Source: Marinobacter daepoensis DSM 16072 (GTDB taxonomy: Bacteria; Pseudomonadota; Gammaproteobacteria; Pseudomonadales; Oleiphilaceae). From it: a stretch of 64,000 nt of DNA. Each line of letters starts with the position of its first letter. Position 1 is the stretch's first letter. Below the pieces are notes generated by a model. It was not told where the DNA came from. It made no database searches and worked only from the letters and a program-made list of their open reading frames with translations. This document shows positions 1 through 8,043 of the stretch, one piece after another. Position numbers and translations under genes: made by a program. The stretch spans positions 434,001-498,000 of the forward strand of contig NZ_ATWI01000008.1 in NCBI RefSeq assembly GCF_000421165.1, written 5' to 3'.

Positions 1-2
1 TT

Positions 3-98
3 GTCGGTGCGATTGCAGGCGGCCTTGTCGGCTTGATCTGGCAGAGCCCGGAAACAGCCAGCAGCGGTGCTGATGAGGAGGTGGCGGATGGCCATTGA
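3..98 (+). CDS. azlC: AzlC-family permease, C-terminal end only
   Basis: Only the last 31 codons are in the window; the reading frame is open from the left edge and stops with TGA at 96-98. The visible piece is a short Gly/Ala-rich hydrophobic segment followed by a polar acidic tail, as at the end of AzlC, the large subunit of branched-chain amino acid exporters. The main support is context: the next gene is AzlD-like and its ATG (88) lies inside this frame, an 11-base overlap typical of azlCD pairs. The identity rests on that neighbour rather than on the fragment itself. Confidence 0.6.
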   Translation, partial: VGAIAGGLVGLIWQSPETASSGADEEVADGH

Positions 99-399
99 GA
101 CCTCTCCACAAGGCGTTCTGGCGCTCATTGCTGTGATGACGGTAGTCACGCTGATCACCCGTTTCGGTGGCGTGTTTGTGATGTCTTTTGTGCGCATTAA
201 CCCCAGAATCGAAAGCTTTATCAACACCATGGCCAGTTCGGTGCTGATCGCGATCATCGTGCCCATGGCGTTCAGTGGCGACCTGGGTGCCGTGGCCGCG
301 CTTGTGGCCACCGCTGCAGCCATGCTGGCGTTTCAGAAGCCACTGCCTGCCATTGCCGCGGGCCTGTTGGCGGCCGCTCTGGTGCGATACCTGGTGTAA
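88..399 (+). CDS. azlD: AzlD-family branched-chain amino acid exporter subunit
   Basis: A 103-residue, very hydrophobic protein with about four predicted membrane segments, the usual size and pattern for AzlD, the small partner of AzlC in exporters of leucine, valine and related compounds. The motif TLITRFGG near residue 21 and the PLPAI-AAGLLAAALVRYL end are typical of the family. The ATG at 88 is chosen over an upstream GTG at 67 because GAGGAGG at 75-81 is correctly spaced for it. The start overlaps the end of azlC, so translation is probably coupled. Substrate is inferred from family only. Confidence 0.8.
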   Translation: MAIETSPQGVLALIAVMTVVTLITRFGGVFVMSFVRINPRIESFINTMASSVLIAIIVPMAFSGDLGAVAALVATAAAMLAFQKPLPAIAAGLLAAALVRYLV

Positions 400-426
400 T
401 CCGGTACTGGTACCTGGTCGAGGCGG

Positions 427-1089
427 CTAGCCTAACCGAATAGCCCTGTGCCGGACGGCGTCGACGAGATGACTCATTAAGTCGCGTGCGTCACCATCGT
501 GAAGACTGTGATATTTGTCATGCAGCACTCGCCGGTCGTGGTCGGAGGCGTCGCTTCGGACCTCTTTGACAAGGTCGAGGTACTGACAGGCTGAGAGATG
601 GGCTTTGATCTCCAGATCGATGATACGGGTAAGGAGGTCGTCCACGTTCTCGTGGCAAAAAGGACGATGCCGGTTCAGAAGGCGGCGGGCTTCAAGGGCT
701 GCGTTTCTGGCTTCAAGGCGGAGGTCACCGGCGGACTCTCCCGCGTCTACGCTCCTCAGGAATTGCCCCAGACGCTCGTGCAGATGCCAGATCGCCGGCC
801 AGATTTCCTGATAGGCGCTTATCTCCATCTGATAACGGGCGTGATCAAGTGAGGCCGTGCCTGGGCTTGCGGCAGTATCCGGGCGATTGAAGTGGCTCAC
901 CCGGATATCATCCACTTCGCGCCAGAGCGTGTCTGACCGGTCCCGCAATGCGGATAGCTGGTGCTGACTCTGGCGCTTCGAGCGCATGGCAACCGCGAGG
1001 GCGACCAGCGCAAGTATTACGGCACCCAGTGCAACCGCCATGGCTGGGTTGGCGGAGGTAAACAGGTTTTCTGGCAGGCTTGTGTCCAT
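427..1089 (-). CDS. hypothetical single-pass membrane protein
   Basis: A 220-residue protein that I do not recognise. Residues about 15-35 form one membrane segment followed by a basic patch (RSKRQSQHQ), so the N-terminus is probably outside and the long C-terminal part cytoplasmic. The rest is polar and mostly helical, rich in His, Arg and Asp, with a possible coiled-coil stretch just after the membrane segment. There is an AAGAGA ribosome-binding site upstream of the ATG at 1089. It is convergent with azlD and shares its strand with the acyltransferase upstream, but the 46-base gap gives little functional information. Confidence 0.6.
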   Translation of the reverse strand: MDTSLPENLFTSANPAMAVALGAVILALVALAVAMRSKRQSQHQLSALRDRSDTLWREVDDIRVSHFNRPDTAASPGTASLDHARYQMEISAYQEIWPAIWHLHERLGQFLRSVDAGESAGDLRLEARNAALEARRLLNRHRPFCHENVDDLLTRIIDLEIKAHLSACQYLDLVKEVRSDASDHDRRVLHDKYHSLHDGDARDLMSHLVDAVRHRAIRLG

Positions 1090-1135
1090 AGTCTCTTGCC
1101 CGGTTTATGTCCTTTACGGGCCTTCAGTATAGAAG

Positions 1136-2311
1136 TTAATGCGCCGATTGTTCTTTAAATGGCAGTAACGTTTCGGCCTCAGCGATATAGGCCTGCACCT
1201 GTTCGGATTCCTCGTGAACGGCCTCGGAAATGGCCTCCCGGAAACCTGGATGTCGGATACCGTGCCATGAATGGGTGCGGGTTGGTTCAAACCCCCGAAT
1301 GAGTTTGTGTTCACCTTGTGCGCCGGCATCGAAGTGACTGAGCCCGAGCGACAGAGCCAGTTCGATGCCCTGGTAGTAACAGGTTTCGAAATGCAGATGC
1401 TTGTATTCCTCCAAGCAACCCCAGTAGCGCCCGTACAAGGTGGATTCACTCTGCAGGAACAGGGCCCCGGCAATCATCTGGCCGTCTTTCATGGCCATGA
1501 TCAGGTGCAGATGCTCCGGAAGATCCCTATGGAGTTGTTCGAAGAAGGCCTGGTTCAGATACGGTCGCTGGCCTCGTTTCAGATACGTGGCCTGATAAAA
1601 AACATAGAATGCAGCTAACACGTGGGCGGGTATGTTCTGGCCGTGAAATCGAGTGAACGTAATGTCTTGCTCCGCTACCTGCCGCCGTTCTTTGCGAATG
1701 GCTTTGCGCCTGCGCGAATTCAGGGCCGAGAGGTAATCAGTGAAACTTTGGTAGTTGCGGTTGTGCCAGTGAAACTGACAACCAAGACGGTGAAATCCCT
1801 GACCATTATTCAGCAGTATCTGGTCCTCGCTGTCTGGAAACAGCACATGCCAGGAATGAGCGCCAAGCCGGTCGGTGAGGGCGTCGAGAGCATTGTGAAG
1901 AAGCTGTGGCGTCAGGTGCTGGCGCAGCTCCGGGGCCAGCAGCAACCTTGGCCCGACGGATGGGGTAAAGGGGATGGCGACCAGCAGTTTCGGGTAGTAA
2001 GGCAGTCCATAACGCTGATACGCTTCGGCCCACCCCCAATCGAAGACGTATTCGCCCCTGGAGTGAGTTTTCAGGTAGGCGGGGGCCAAACCGATTAACT
2101 GGTTGCCATGCCTGAACACAAGATAGCTCGGGGTCCAGCCCGTGTCGGGCGAGGTACAACCGCTTTCCTCCAGCGCCTGAAAAAACTCCCGTCGAAGGAA
2201 AGGGTTAGAGGTGCCCGCCAGTCGCTGCCAATCCTCATCAGGAATATCGGCAACGCTGGCGCGGGTTTCAATAATCAGGGTTTTCAGGATTGGTTCTGAC
2301 ATGGATGGCAT
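1136..2311 (-). CDS. GNAT-like N-acyltransferase, COG3146/DUF482 family
   Basis: A 391-residue soluble protein matching the COG3146 (DUF482, peptidoglycan-biosynthesis-like FemAB/GNAT fold) family. Recognisable segments are NPFLRREFFQALEESG near residue 36, FDWGWAEAYQRYGLPYYPKL near 90, the basic RRRKAIRKERR around 200, and the C-terminal half with YGRYWGC-LEEYKHLHFE and the GAQGEHKLIRGF motif. The family is widespread in proteobacteria but its acceptor is not established, so a specific reaction should not be assigned. ATG 2311 and an in-frame ATG four codons in are both possible starts. Confidence 0.8.
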   Translation of the reverse strand: MPSMSEPILKTLIIETRASVADIPDEDWQRLAGTSNPFLRREFFQALEESGCTSPDTGWTPSYLVFRHGNQLIGLAPAYLKTHSRGEYVFDWGWAEAYQRYGLPYYPKLLVAIPFTPSVGPRLLLAPELRQHLTPQLLHNALDALTDRLGAHSWHVLFPDSEDQILLNNGQGFHRLGCQFHWHNRNYQSFTDYLSALNSRRRKAIRKERRQVAEQDITFTRFHGQNIPAHVLAAFYVFYQATYLKRGQRPYLNQAFFEQLHRDLPEHLHLIMAMKDGQMIAGALFLQSESTLYGRYWGCLEEYKHLHFETCYYQGIELALSLGLSHFDAGAQGEHKLIRGFEPTRTHSWHGIRHPGFREAISEAVHEESEQVQAYIAEAETLLPFKEQSAH

Positions 2312-2361
2312 CAGGGTTGGTGATGGAATCCCTTAACCATACGACAGAACCCTCGCTCTGA

Positions 2362-2721
2362 TCACTCCTTGTCTTTGCCTGAGCCCTTTTCGCACCGTTC
2401 CTGCATGTTTTTCTGCCACTTGGCCATGCGCTCGGTTTGCTGTTCCTGGCGTTCCTTGTGAATCTGGTTCCAGGTTTCACGTTGCTCTTTGGTCAGTTTC
2501 AGACGATCGGCCATGTCTGCGCGGTACTGCTCTCTTTCCGCCTTGCGCGCTTCGTGATTAAAAGGGCCTTTCCCCTGCCGGGCATTTTCGCACATTTCCT
2601 GCTTGTTCCACGTGCCATCCCGTTCATGCTTGCCATACCGGTCGGCGAAGGCGGCGGGACTGGCTGCCATCAGTGTGGTGAGCAGGACACCGGTGGTCAG
2701 TAGTACAGTTTTTGCGTTCAT
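2362..2721 (-). CDS. CpxP/Spy-like periplasmic stress protein
   Basis: A 119-residue secreted protein with a signal peptide of about 26 residues ending SPAAFA, followed by a highly charged helical body containing the LTKEQ motif characteristic of the Spy/CpxP family (LTxxQ). Those proteins are small periplasmic chaperones or inhibitors of the Cpx sensor. ATG 2721 is preferred to one 18 codons upstream because GAGG is correctly spaced and the signal peptide begins there. It is divergent from a CpxRA-like pair with a CpxR-type box in between, the arrangement of enterobacterial cpxP. Family assignment is good; the exact role is inferred. Confidence 0.8.
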   Translation of the reverse strand: MNAKTVLLTTGVLLTTLMAASPAAFADRYGKHERDGTWNKQEMCENARQGKGPFNHEARKAEREQYRADMADRLKLTKEQRETWNQIHKERQEQQTERMAKWQKNMQERCEKGSGKDKE

Positions 2722-2797
2722 GGTTATTACCTCGTGGTTGTTCATGAAGGTTGTCAGCCATGGTACGTGGCGCAACGTCAGGTGATGTCAGGGCTAC

Positions 2798-2813
2798 GTA
2801 AAGGTTGGGTAAA
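2798..2813. promoter_or_regulatory. CpxR-type box (GTAAA-N6-GTAAA)
   Basis: Two direct GTAAA repeats at 2798-2802 and 2809-2813, separated by six bases, so the repeat period is 11 bp. This fits the known CpxR recognition pattern GTAAA-N(4-8)-GTAAA. It lies in the 166-bp region between the divergent CpxP-like gene (start 2721) and the response-regulator gene (start 2888), where it could act on both promoters. Regulation by the adjacent regulator is inferred. Confidence 0.7.
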
Positions 2814-2887
2814 GACAAAACCTGTGCTCCGGGAGGTTGCGCCGCGCCATGCTAGACTGTGCCCGGGCACATCCCAGAGGTAAGACG

Positions 2888-3577
2888 ATGCAGAACCGGG
2901 TTTTGTTGATTGAAGACGACGACGAGTTGCGGGAATTGCTGGCACGGTATCTGGTTAACCAGGGTTTTAGCGTGCGAGAAGCCGCGAACGGGCGCGATGG
3001 ACTTGTGCTGGCTTTAGGTCAGGATTGCGACATCGTGGTGCTGGATATCATGCTGCCTGATATCAACGGTCTGGATGTGCTCCGGGAATTGAGAGGCAGG
3101 ACCCATCTTCCGGTTATTCTGCTGACGGCCCGGGGGGACGAAACCGACCGGATTGTCGGCTTTGAGGTGGGGGCTGACGATTACATCCCGAAACCCTGTA
3201 ACCCCAGAGAGTTGGTGGCCCGTCTGCAGGCGCTGCTCCGACGGATTGCCTGGGACCAGAAAACCGAGGTGGCCGATGGTCGGGCTTATGGTGATCTGGC
3301 GGTAGAGCCCGGGCAGCGTCGCATTTACCAGAACGGTGTGCCACTGGAACTGACGGGAACGGAATATGAAGTGCTTCAGGTTCTTCTGGCCCACGCAGGC
3401 AGTGTCGTGCGGAAGACAGATCTGATGCAATGGGCTCTGGGGCGTCGCCTGGAGGCCTACGACCGGACGCTGGATATGCACATCAGCAATCTGCGCAAGA
3501 AACTTGGCAATGATCATCCTCCCCGGATCGAGACCGTCCGGGGGCTTGGCTACAGTTATCGGATACCCGCACCATGA
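2888..3577 (+). CDS. cpxR: OmpR/CpxR-family response regulator
   Basis: A 229-residue two-component regulator: receiver domain at residues 4-118 with the acidic pocket ED at 9-10, phospho-acceptor Asp53 in VLDIMLPD and Lys102 in the PKP motif, then a winged-helix DNA-binding domain (about 135-227) with the LRKKLG and RTVRGLGY-type elements of the OmpR class. ATG 2888 is used because AGAGG sits just upstream; a longer frame from 2837 adds a non-homologous leader. The downstream kinase overlaps by four bases (ATGA). The CpxR name rests on similarity plus the CpxP-like neighbour. Confidence 0.85.
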   Translation: MQNRVLLIEDDDELRELLARYLVNQGFSVREAANGRDGLVLALGQDCDIVVLDIMLPDINGLDVLRELRGRTHLPVILLTARGDETDRIVGFEVGADDYIPKPCNPRELVARLQALLRRIAWDQKTEVADGRAYGDLAVEPGQRRIYQNGVPLELTGTEYEVLQVLLAHAGSVVRKTDLMQWALGRRLEAYDRTLDMHISNLRKKLGNDHPPRIETVRGLGYSYRIPAP

Positions 3578-4893
3578 AGCGTTTCATGTTTCCGTTGTTC
3601 TGGCGAATCTTTCTATCGATCTGGCTGGCCATGGCACTGACGGTGGCGGCCAGCCAACTTGCGACCCGCTTCCTGCTCGACCGGGAACGCCAGGCGATTG
3701 AACGCCAGGTTGGGCTCCAGGCGTTAGCCAGAGAGGCGCTGGTGATTCGCGAGCGCAAAGGGCGTGGTGATGCATGGCGGTTTCTGCGTGGTGAGGGTGA
3801 GCGTCTGGATCTGCACCTGATGTTGATCGAAAAGGAGCAGGGCGAGCACCGTTTACCCCGGGTGATCCGCGAGCGTATCCAGTCGGGGTGGTACCCGCAC
3901 AAGCCCGCGGTGATTGAGCTGCAGGAGGGATATCAGCTGGTAGCCTGGCCTCGCATGGGGGGCGAGGGCTGGCTGGACCCGAGGATGTTCCGGTTTGTCG
4001 AACTCGGGCTTGCCTTTCTGATGATTTCGCTGGCTTGCTGGTGGATTGCCCGCCTGGTGTCCCGGCCTCTCAAACATATGGAAGGAACGGCCCGGTCGAT
4101 TGCCGCTGGTGATACCCGTTTAAGGGTGTCTGACCGGATTGCCCGGCGACGGGATGAAGTCGGGCAGTTAGCGACGGCTTTCAATGGCATGACGGACAGG
4201 CTGTGTCAGTTGCTGGACCGACAGACTCAGCTTATGAGAGACATTTCCCACGACCTGCGTACGCCGCTGGCCAGGCAGCGGGTGGCGATTGAATTGGCGG
4301 CAGATAGCGGGGCGGATGAAGGGTTAATGGAGAGCATCCTTCGGCAGAATGAGCGCCTGGAGGCAATGACCGGTCAGATTCTGACGCTTTACCGGGTATC
4401 CGAGGCCGGGGGTGACATGGCGCGGGAACCCGTGAAACCTCTGACGTTGCTGAACCAAGTGTTGCAGGACGCCGCAGATTATGCCGAACATCAGGGGGTA
4501 GACTGTAAGCTGGTTTCCTCGGAGCCAGGCAAAGGGGTGTCGGTGCTGGGTGATCGTGGCCTGCTACAGCGCGCCTTCGACAACGTATTGCAGAATGCCC
4601 TCGACCATACGCCCCCGGGTAAATCCGTCCACATTGCCCTGGTAACCACGGATGATGATCAGGTTCAGGTAACTATAACCGATGAGGGCCCCGGTGCGCC
4701 GGACGATCTGCTGCTGCACGTGTTCGAGCCTTTTTTTCGGGCGGATAAGTCCCGCAGCGGCCATGGGTGGGGGCTTGGGCTGGCCATTGCCCGTGATATC
4801 ATCACGGCCCATGACGGGCAGGTCAGCGCCCGCAACAGTGATGGTGGCGGCCTGATGGTTACTCTGGCGCTACCGGTCTTTGTGGGTAGCTGA
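3574..4893 (+). CDS. cpxA: CpxA-like sensor histidine kinase
   Basis: A 439-residue membrane sensor kinase. Membrane segments at about residues 9-30 and 141-162 flank a short periplasmic sensor of some 105 residues, smaller than many kinases of this type. A HAMP domain follows (SRPLKHMEGTARSIAAGD), then the dimerisation/phospho-acceptor helix with His226 in DISHDLRTPLARQR, and an HATPase_c domain with the N box (NVLQNALDHT), DEGPGAP and GWGLGLAI. Translationally coupled to the regulator through an ATGA overlap. Envelope-stress sensing is inferred from the CpxP-like gene and the CpxR-type box nearby. Confidence 0.85.
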   Translation: MKRFMFPLFWRIFLSIWLAMALTVAASQLATRFLLDRERQAIERQVGLQALAREALVIRERKGRGDAWRFLRGEGERLDLHLMLIEKEQGEHRLPRVIRERIQSGWYPHKPAVIELQEGYQLVAWPRMGGEGWLDPRMFRFVELGLAFLMISLACWWIARLVSRPLKHMEGTARSIAAGDTRLRVSDRIARRRDEVGQLATAFNGMTDRLCQLLDRQTQLMRDISHDLRTPLARQRVAIELAADSGADEGLMESILRQNERLEAMTGQILTLYRVSEAGGDMAREPVKPLTLLNQVLQDAADYAEHQGVDCKLVSSEPGKGVSVLGDRGLLQRAFDNVLQNALDHTPPGKSVHIALVTTDDDQVQVTITDEGPGAPDDLLLHVFEPFFRADKSRSGHGWGLGLAIARDIITAHDGQVSARNSDGGGLMVTLALPVFVGS

Positions 4894-5088
4894 GGGGTTG
4901 GGGTCGCCGGGCTTGCCCTGAGGCTTTTCCTTCCCGGGTTTCAGATCTGCAGCGGCTGAGAAATCAATGCCCTCCTGCAGCTCGTCTTCGTCAAACCGGA
5001 TGCCGCATGCCGCTTTTCGGGTCCGGGCCGGGGCGGCGGTCCCGGGCGGTTGGTGTTCGTCGTTGTCAGTTGCCATAGGATTGCTCAT
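4870..5088 (-). CDS. possible small hydrophilic protein (doubtful)
   Basis: A 72-codon frame fills the gap between the kinase and yigZ on the opposite strand. The product would be hydrophilic, rich in Pro, Lys, Asp and Gly, with no signal or known motif. Its 3' end overlaps the kinase by 24 bases and its ATG at 5088 overlaps the yigZ start. No convincing ribosome-binding site precedes either ATG (5088 or 5076). It may be a real short gene, but it could equally be a chance frame in GC-rich sequence. Confidence 0.3.
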   Translation of the reverse strand: MSNPMATDNDEHQPPGTAAPARTRKAACGIRFDEDELQEGIDFSAAADLKPGKEKPQGKPGDPNPSATHKDR

Positions 5089-5692
5089 GAGTAAGGATTA
5101 CCCGATTCCCGCAGGATACCTCGAGCGGGAAACGGAAGTGAAGAAAAGCCGCTTTATTGCCCGGGTTTACCCGGTTCGGGCCCGGGACGAGGTTCGTGCC
5201 TTGGTGGAGCAGGCGCACCGGGATTATCCCGATGCCCGCCATGTGTGCTGGGGGTATCAGATCGGGCGGCCCGGTTCGGCGGCGGAGGCGGCCATGAACG
5301 ACGATGGAGAACCTTCCGGGACAGCGGGAAAACCGATCCTGGGCGTGATTCAGCATAAAGACATGGGCGATGTGCTGGTGATCGTTATTCGCTACTTTGG
5401 TGGCATCAAGCTGGGGGCCGGTGGCCTGGTGCGTGCCTATGCAGGCGCGGCTGAGAGTGTACTCTCTGCGGTGGACCGGGTGGTCCAGCAAGTGCGGGCC
5501 ATGGCGCACGTCGGCTGTGGCTTTGCCGATGAGCAGCCGTTGCGCCACTGGTGTGAAGGGCACGAAGGGCGAATCGAGGATATCCAGTACAGCTCTCGCG
5601 TGACGGCGACAGTTTCGCTGCCGGAAACGCACCAAGAGGAATTCGCGGCTTTTTGCGATGCCCACAAAATGGATTACCGTTTTGACACCTAG
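5087..5692 (+). CDS. yigZ: YigZ/IMPACT family protein
   Basis: A 201-residue member of the IMPACT (UPF0029) family. The N-terminal domain carries family motifs: EVKKSRFIA, DARHVCWGYQIG, DDGEPSGTAG and VIRYFGGIKLGAGGLVRAY. The C-terminal DUF1949-like domain spans about residues 137-201. ATG 5087 has AGGA at 5077-5080; a longer frame beginning at 4967 is an artefact. The eukaryotic relative regulates the kinase GCN2, but the bacterial role is uncertain. Confidence 0.88.
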   Translation: MSKDYPIPAGYLERETEVKKSRFIARVYPVRARDEVRALVEQAHRDYPDARHVCWGYQIGRPGSAAEAAMNDDGEPSGTAGKPILGVIQHKDMGDVLVIVIRYFGGIKLGAGGLVRAYAGAAESVLSAVDRVVQQVRAMAHVGCGFADEQPLRHWCEGHEGRIEDIQYSSRVTATVSLPETHQEEFAAFCDAHKMDYRFDT

Positions 5693-5763
5693 TGTTGTGG
5701 GTCAGGCCGTGTGCCGCGGGTCAGCGTATACTGAAAAGCACTGAAGATCTTGGAGTGTAGCCT

Positions 5764-6291
5764 ATGCGTACCCTGATGTTGACTGCGATGGTACTGATTC
5801 TGGCCGGGTGTGCCAGTAACGTGGTGACAGACTACAACTCGGCCACGGTTTTCGGGGACTACAGCCGTTGGGCGTTTGCCGGGAGTGAGCAGGATGATGC
5901 TGTCACGACACTGGACGATGCCCGGGTCCGGAACGCGGTTGAGCGAGAGCTTAGTCGAAAAGCCATGAAAAAGGTTGCGGAAGCCGATGCAGATGTTCTT
6001 GTTGGCTGGCAGATTGTGCCGGAAGAACGGCTGGAGCAGGTGGGAGTTGGCCTGGGCTTTGGATTTGGCCGTGGCAATTTCGGCTGGGGGGTATCGGCGC
6101 CACCACCGGTGCGTGAAATTACGGAAGGTAAACTTGTGGTCCGAATGGTTGATCGCCAGACCGACGAGGTGGTCTGGCAGGCATCCAGCCGGCGTTACCT
6201 GAACGAGAACCAGTCTCCGGAAACCCGTCGCAAGTTGATCGATGAGGTTGTCTCGGACATGTTTTCCCAATACCCTCCGGGCCTGAACTGA
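5764..6291 (+). CDS. DUF4136 lipoprotein
   Basis: A 175-residue lipoprotein: signal peptide with lipobox LILAGC (lipidated Cys at residue 17), then a DUF4136 domain running to the end, with DYNSATVFGDYSRWAF near the start and TRRKLIDEVVSDMFSQYPP near the C-terminus. A central Gly-rich GLGFGFGRGNFGWG segment is common in this family. The function of DUF4136 is unknown; most members are envelope lipoproteins. GGAG lies upstream of the ATG. It is followed 20 bp later by the SUI1-family gene on the same strand. Confidence 0.85.
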   Translation: MRTLMLTAMVLILAGCASNVVTDYNSATVFGDYSRWAFAGSEQDDAVTTLDDARVRNAVERELSRKAMKKVAEADADVLVGWQIVPEERLEQVGVGLGFGFGRGNFGWGVSAPPPVREITEGKLVVRMVDRQTDEVVWQASSRRYLNENQSPETRRKLIDEVVSDMFSQYPPGLN

Positions 6292-6311
6292 TTGCTGAAC
6301 GGGGCGTATTC

Positions 6312-6671
6312 ATGGGTATGAACAAGGGTAAGGGCGGTCTTGTATTCTCTACGGACCAGGGGCGGATGTGCCCGGGCTGCAGAGAGCCTGTCGATGCCTG
6401 TATCTGTACAGCGCCCCAGCGGCCTGCGGGGGATGGCATCGTTCGGGTAAGCCGGGAGACCAAAGGACGTAAAGGCAAAGGGGTGACCCTGGTGACCGGA
6501 ATCCCGCTGGACGACAACGCGCTCAAAGCCTACGCCAAACAGCTAAAAGCGAAATGCGGTACAGGTGGTACAGTAAAGGACGGTGTGGTGGAAATTCAGG
6601 GCGACCAGAGAGACATTCTGGTTCCGTTGCTGGAACAAAAAGGGTGGACGGTCAAGCGCGCCGGTGGTTAG
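6312..6671 (+). CDS. yciH: YciH / SUI1-family translation initiation factor
   Basis: A 119-residue protein with a short N-terminal region containing four Cys (CPGCREPVDACICTA, a possible metal-binding knuckle) followed by the SUI1/eIF1 domain, recognised by GKGVTLVTGIPLDD, LKAKCGTGGTVKDGVVEIQG and the end LLEQKGWTVKRAGG. In E. coli YciH is linked to fidelity of initiation and to stress translation. Length and domain are typical. It probably shares a transcript with the DUF4136 lipoprotein upstream. Confidence 0.9.
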   Translation: MGMNKGKGGLVFSTDQGRMCPGCREPVDACICTAPQRPAGDGIVRVSRETKGRKGKGVTLVTGIPLDDNALKAYAKQLKAKCGTGGTVKDGVVEIQGDQRDILVPLLEQKGWTVKRAGG

Positions 6672-6718
6672 TCCGCCGGTACTGAAAGGCCAGGACGGAT
6701 CAAACAGCGGAGGCACAC

Positions 6719-7972
6719 ATGCATATAGCGGTACTTGGGGCAGGGGTCGTTGGTATTACCACGGCATGGTACCTGCAGAAACAAGGGCACCAGGTAACCG
6801 TGGTCGACCGTCAATGCAAGTCCGGGCTTGAAACCAGTTATGCCAATGGTGGACAGGTTTCGGTCTCTCACGCAGAGCCCTGGGCGAATCCCTCTGCTCC
6901 GCTAAAAGTGGCCAAGTGGCTGTTCCAGCCGGATGCCCCCCTTCTGTTCAGGCCTCGTCTGGACCCGTATCAATGGCGTTGGGCTCTGTCCTTTCTGGCC
7001 CAGTGCACCTCCGCCAAAGCGGCTCACAACATTCGCCAGATGGTGACACTCGGCACCTATAGTCGCGGCTGTCTCCAGGACCTGAGAGCCGAACTCGGCC
7101 TTGAGTATGACCATCTGGAGCGCGGTATTCTGCACTTCTATACCAACCCGGTGGAGTTTGAAGCTGCCCTTGGACCTTCCCGGATCATGAGAGATCTGGG
7201 ATGTGACCGCCAAGTTATCGATGCCGGCCGGGCGGTTGAGCTGGAGCCGGCGCTGGAGCCAATCCGGCATCGTATCGCTGGCGCCACCTACACGTTAGAG
7301 GACGAAAGCGGAGACGCCCGTCAATTTACCCAGGCACTGGCCGGAAAGTGCAAAGAAGCTGGCGTGGCGTTTGAGTACGGTACGGAGGTCCTGGGCTTTG
7401 ATCGCGCCAGTGACCGGATTCTGGGGGTTCTGGCTCTGAAGGACGGCAAGCATCAGACTCTGAGGGCTGATAGCTATGTACTCAGTCTTGGCAGCTTCAG
7501 CGCCATTCTGGCCAGAAAGCTCGGTATGTTTCTGAACATCTATCCGGCCAAAGGTTATTCCATTACGGTGCCGGTAAAAAACGAGGCAGCGGCCTTTAAC
7601 GTCAGTCTTACGGATGATGAATACAAACTGGTTTATTCGCGCCTGGGCGATCGCATTCGGGTGGCAGGCACTGCCGAACTCAATGGTTACAGCCGTGATC
7701 TGAATTTCAAACGGTGCCGGGCCATTGTGCGGCGGGCAGCGGAGATCATGCCAGAGGCGGGGTATTGGGATCAGGCGGAGTTCTGGACAGGCTTGCGGCC
7801 TGCTACGCCGTCCAATGTGCCCTACATTGGCAAGAGCCATTTCAGCAATCTGTATCTGAACACCGGCCATGGCACGCTGGGTTGGACTCATTCCTGTGGT
7901 TCTGCGGCGGCGCTGGCGGATATTGTGGCGGGTAAGCGTCCAGAGGTGGACTTTACGTTTTCCGGGCTCTGA
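6719..7972 (+). CDS. dadA: D-amino acid dehydrogenase, small subunit
   Basis: A 417-residue FAD enzyme of the DadA family, which oxidises D-amino acids (chiefly D-alanine) to 2-oxo acids and ammonia and passes electrons to the membrane quinone pool. The N-terminal dinucleotide-binding motif is VLGAGVVGITTAWYL; the segment NGGQVSVSHAEPWANP and the C-terminal GHGTLGWTHSCGSA are diagnostic of DadA. GCGGAGG precedes the ATG. The racemase often found beside dadA is not present here. A hairpin follows the gene. Confidence 0.92.
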   Translation: MHIAVLGAGVVGITTAWYLQKQGHQVTVVDRQCKSGLETSYANGGQVSVSHAEPWANPSAPLKVAKWLFQPDAPLLFRPRLDPYQWRWALSFLAQCTSAKAAHNIRQMVTLGTYSRGCLQDLRAELGLEYDHLERGILHFYTNPVEFEAALGPSRIMRDLGCDRQVIDAGRAVELEPALEPIRHRIAGATYTLEDESGDARQFTQALAGKCKEAGVAFEYGTEVLGFDRASDRILGVLALKDGKHQTLRADSYVLSLGSFSAILARKLGMFLNIYPAKGYSITVPVKNEAAAFNVSLTDDEYKLVYSRLGDRIRVAGTAELNGYSRDLNFKRCRAIVRRAAEIMPEAGYWDQAEFWTGLRPATPSNVPYIGKSHFSNLYLNTGHGTLGWTHSCGSAAALADIVAGKRPEVDFTFSGL

Positions 7973-7984
7973 GGCTTATTGGCT

Positions 7985-8037
7985 CCTGACGCCTGCAGGC
8001 TGGCCCGGACAACCCGGGCCGGCCTGTTGAGGTCAGG
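7985..8037. terminator. long hairpin between convergent dadA and acyl-CoA ligase
   Basis: An extended inverted repeat. The inner stem GGCCCGG (8002-8008) pairs with CCGGGCC (8014-8020) around a five-base loop, it continues as CAGGC (7996-8000) with GCCTG (8022-8026), and an outer arm CCTGAC (7985-7990) pairs with GTCAGG (8032-8037). There is no U-tract, so it may block both convergent transcripts without being a canonical intrinsic terminator. Confidence 0.5.
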
Positions 8038-8043
8038 GCGCCA

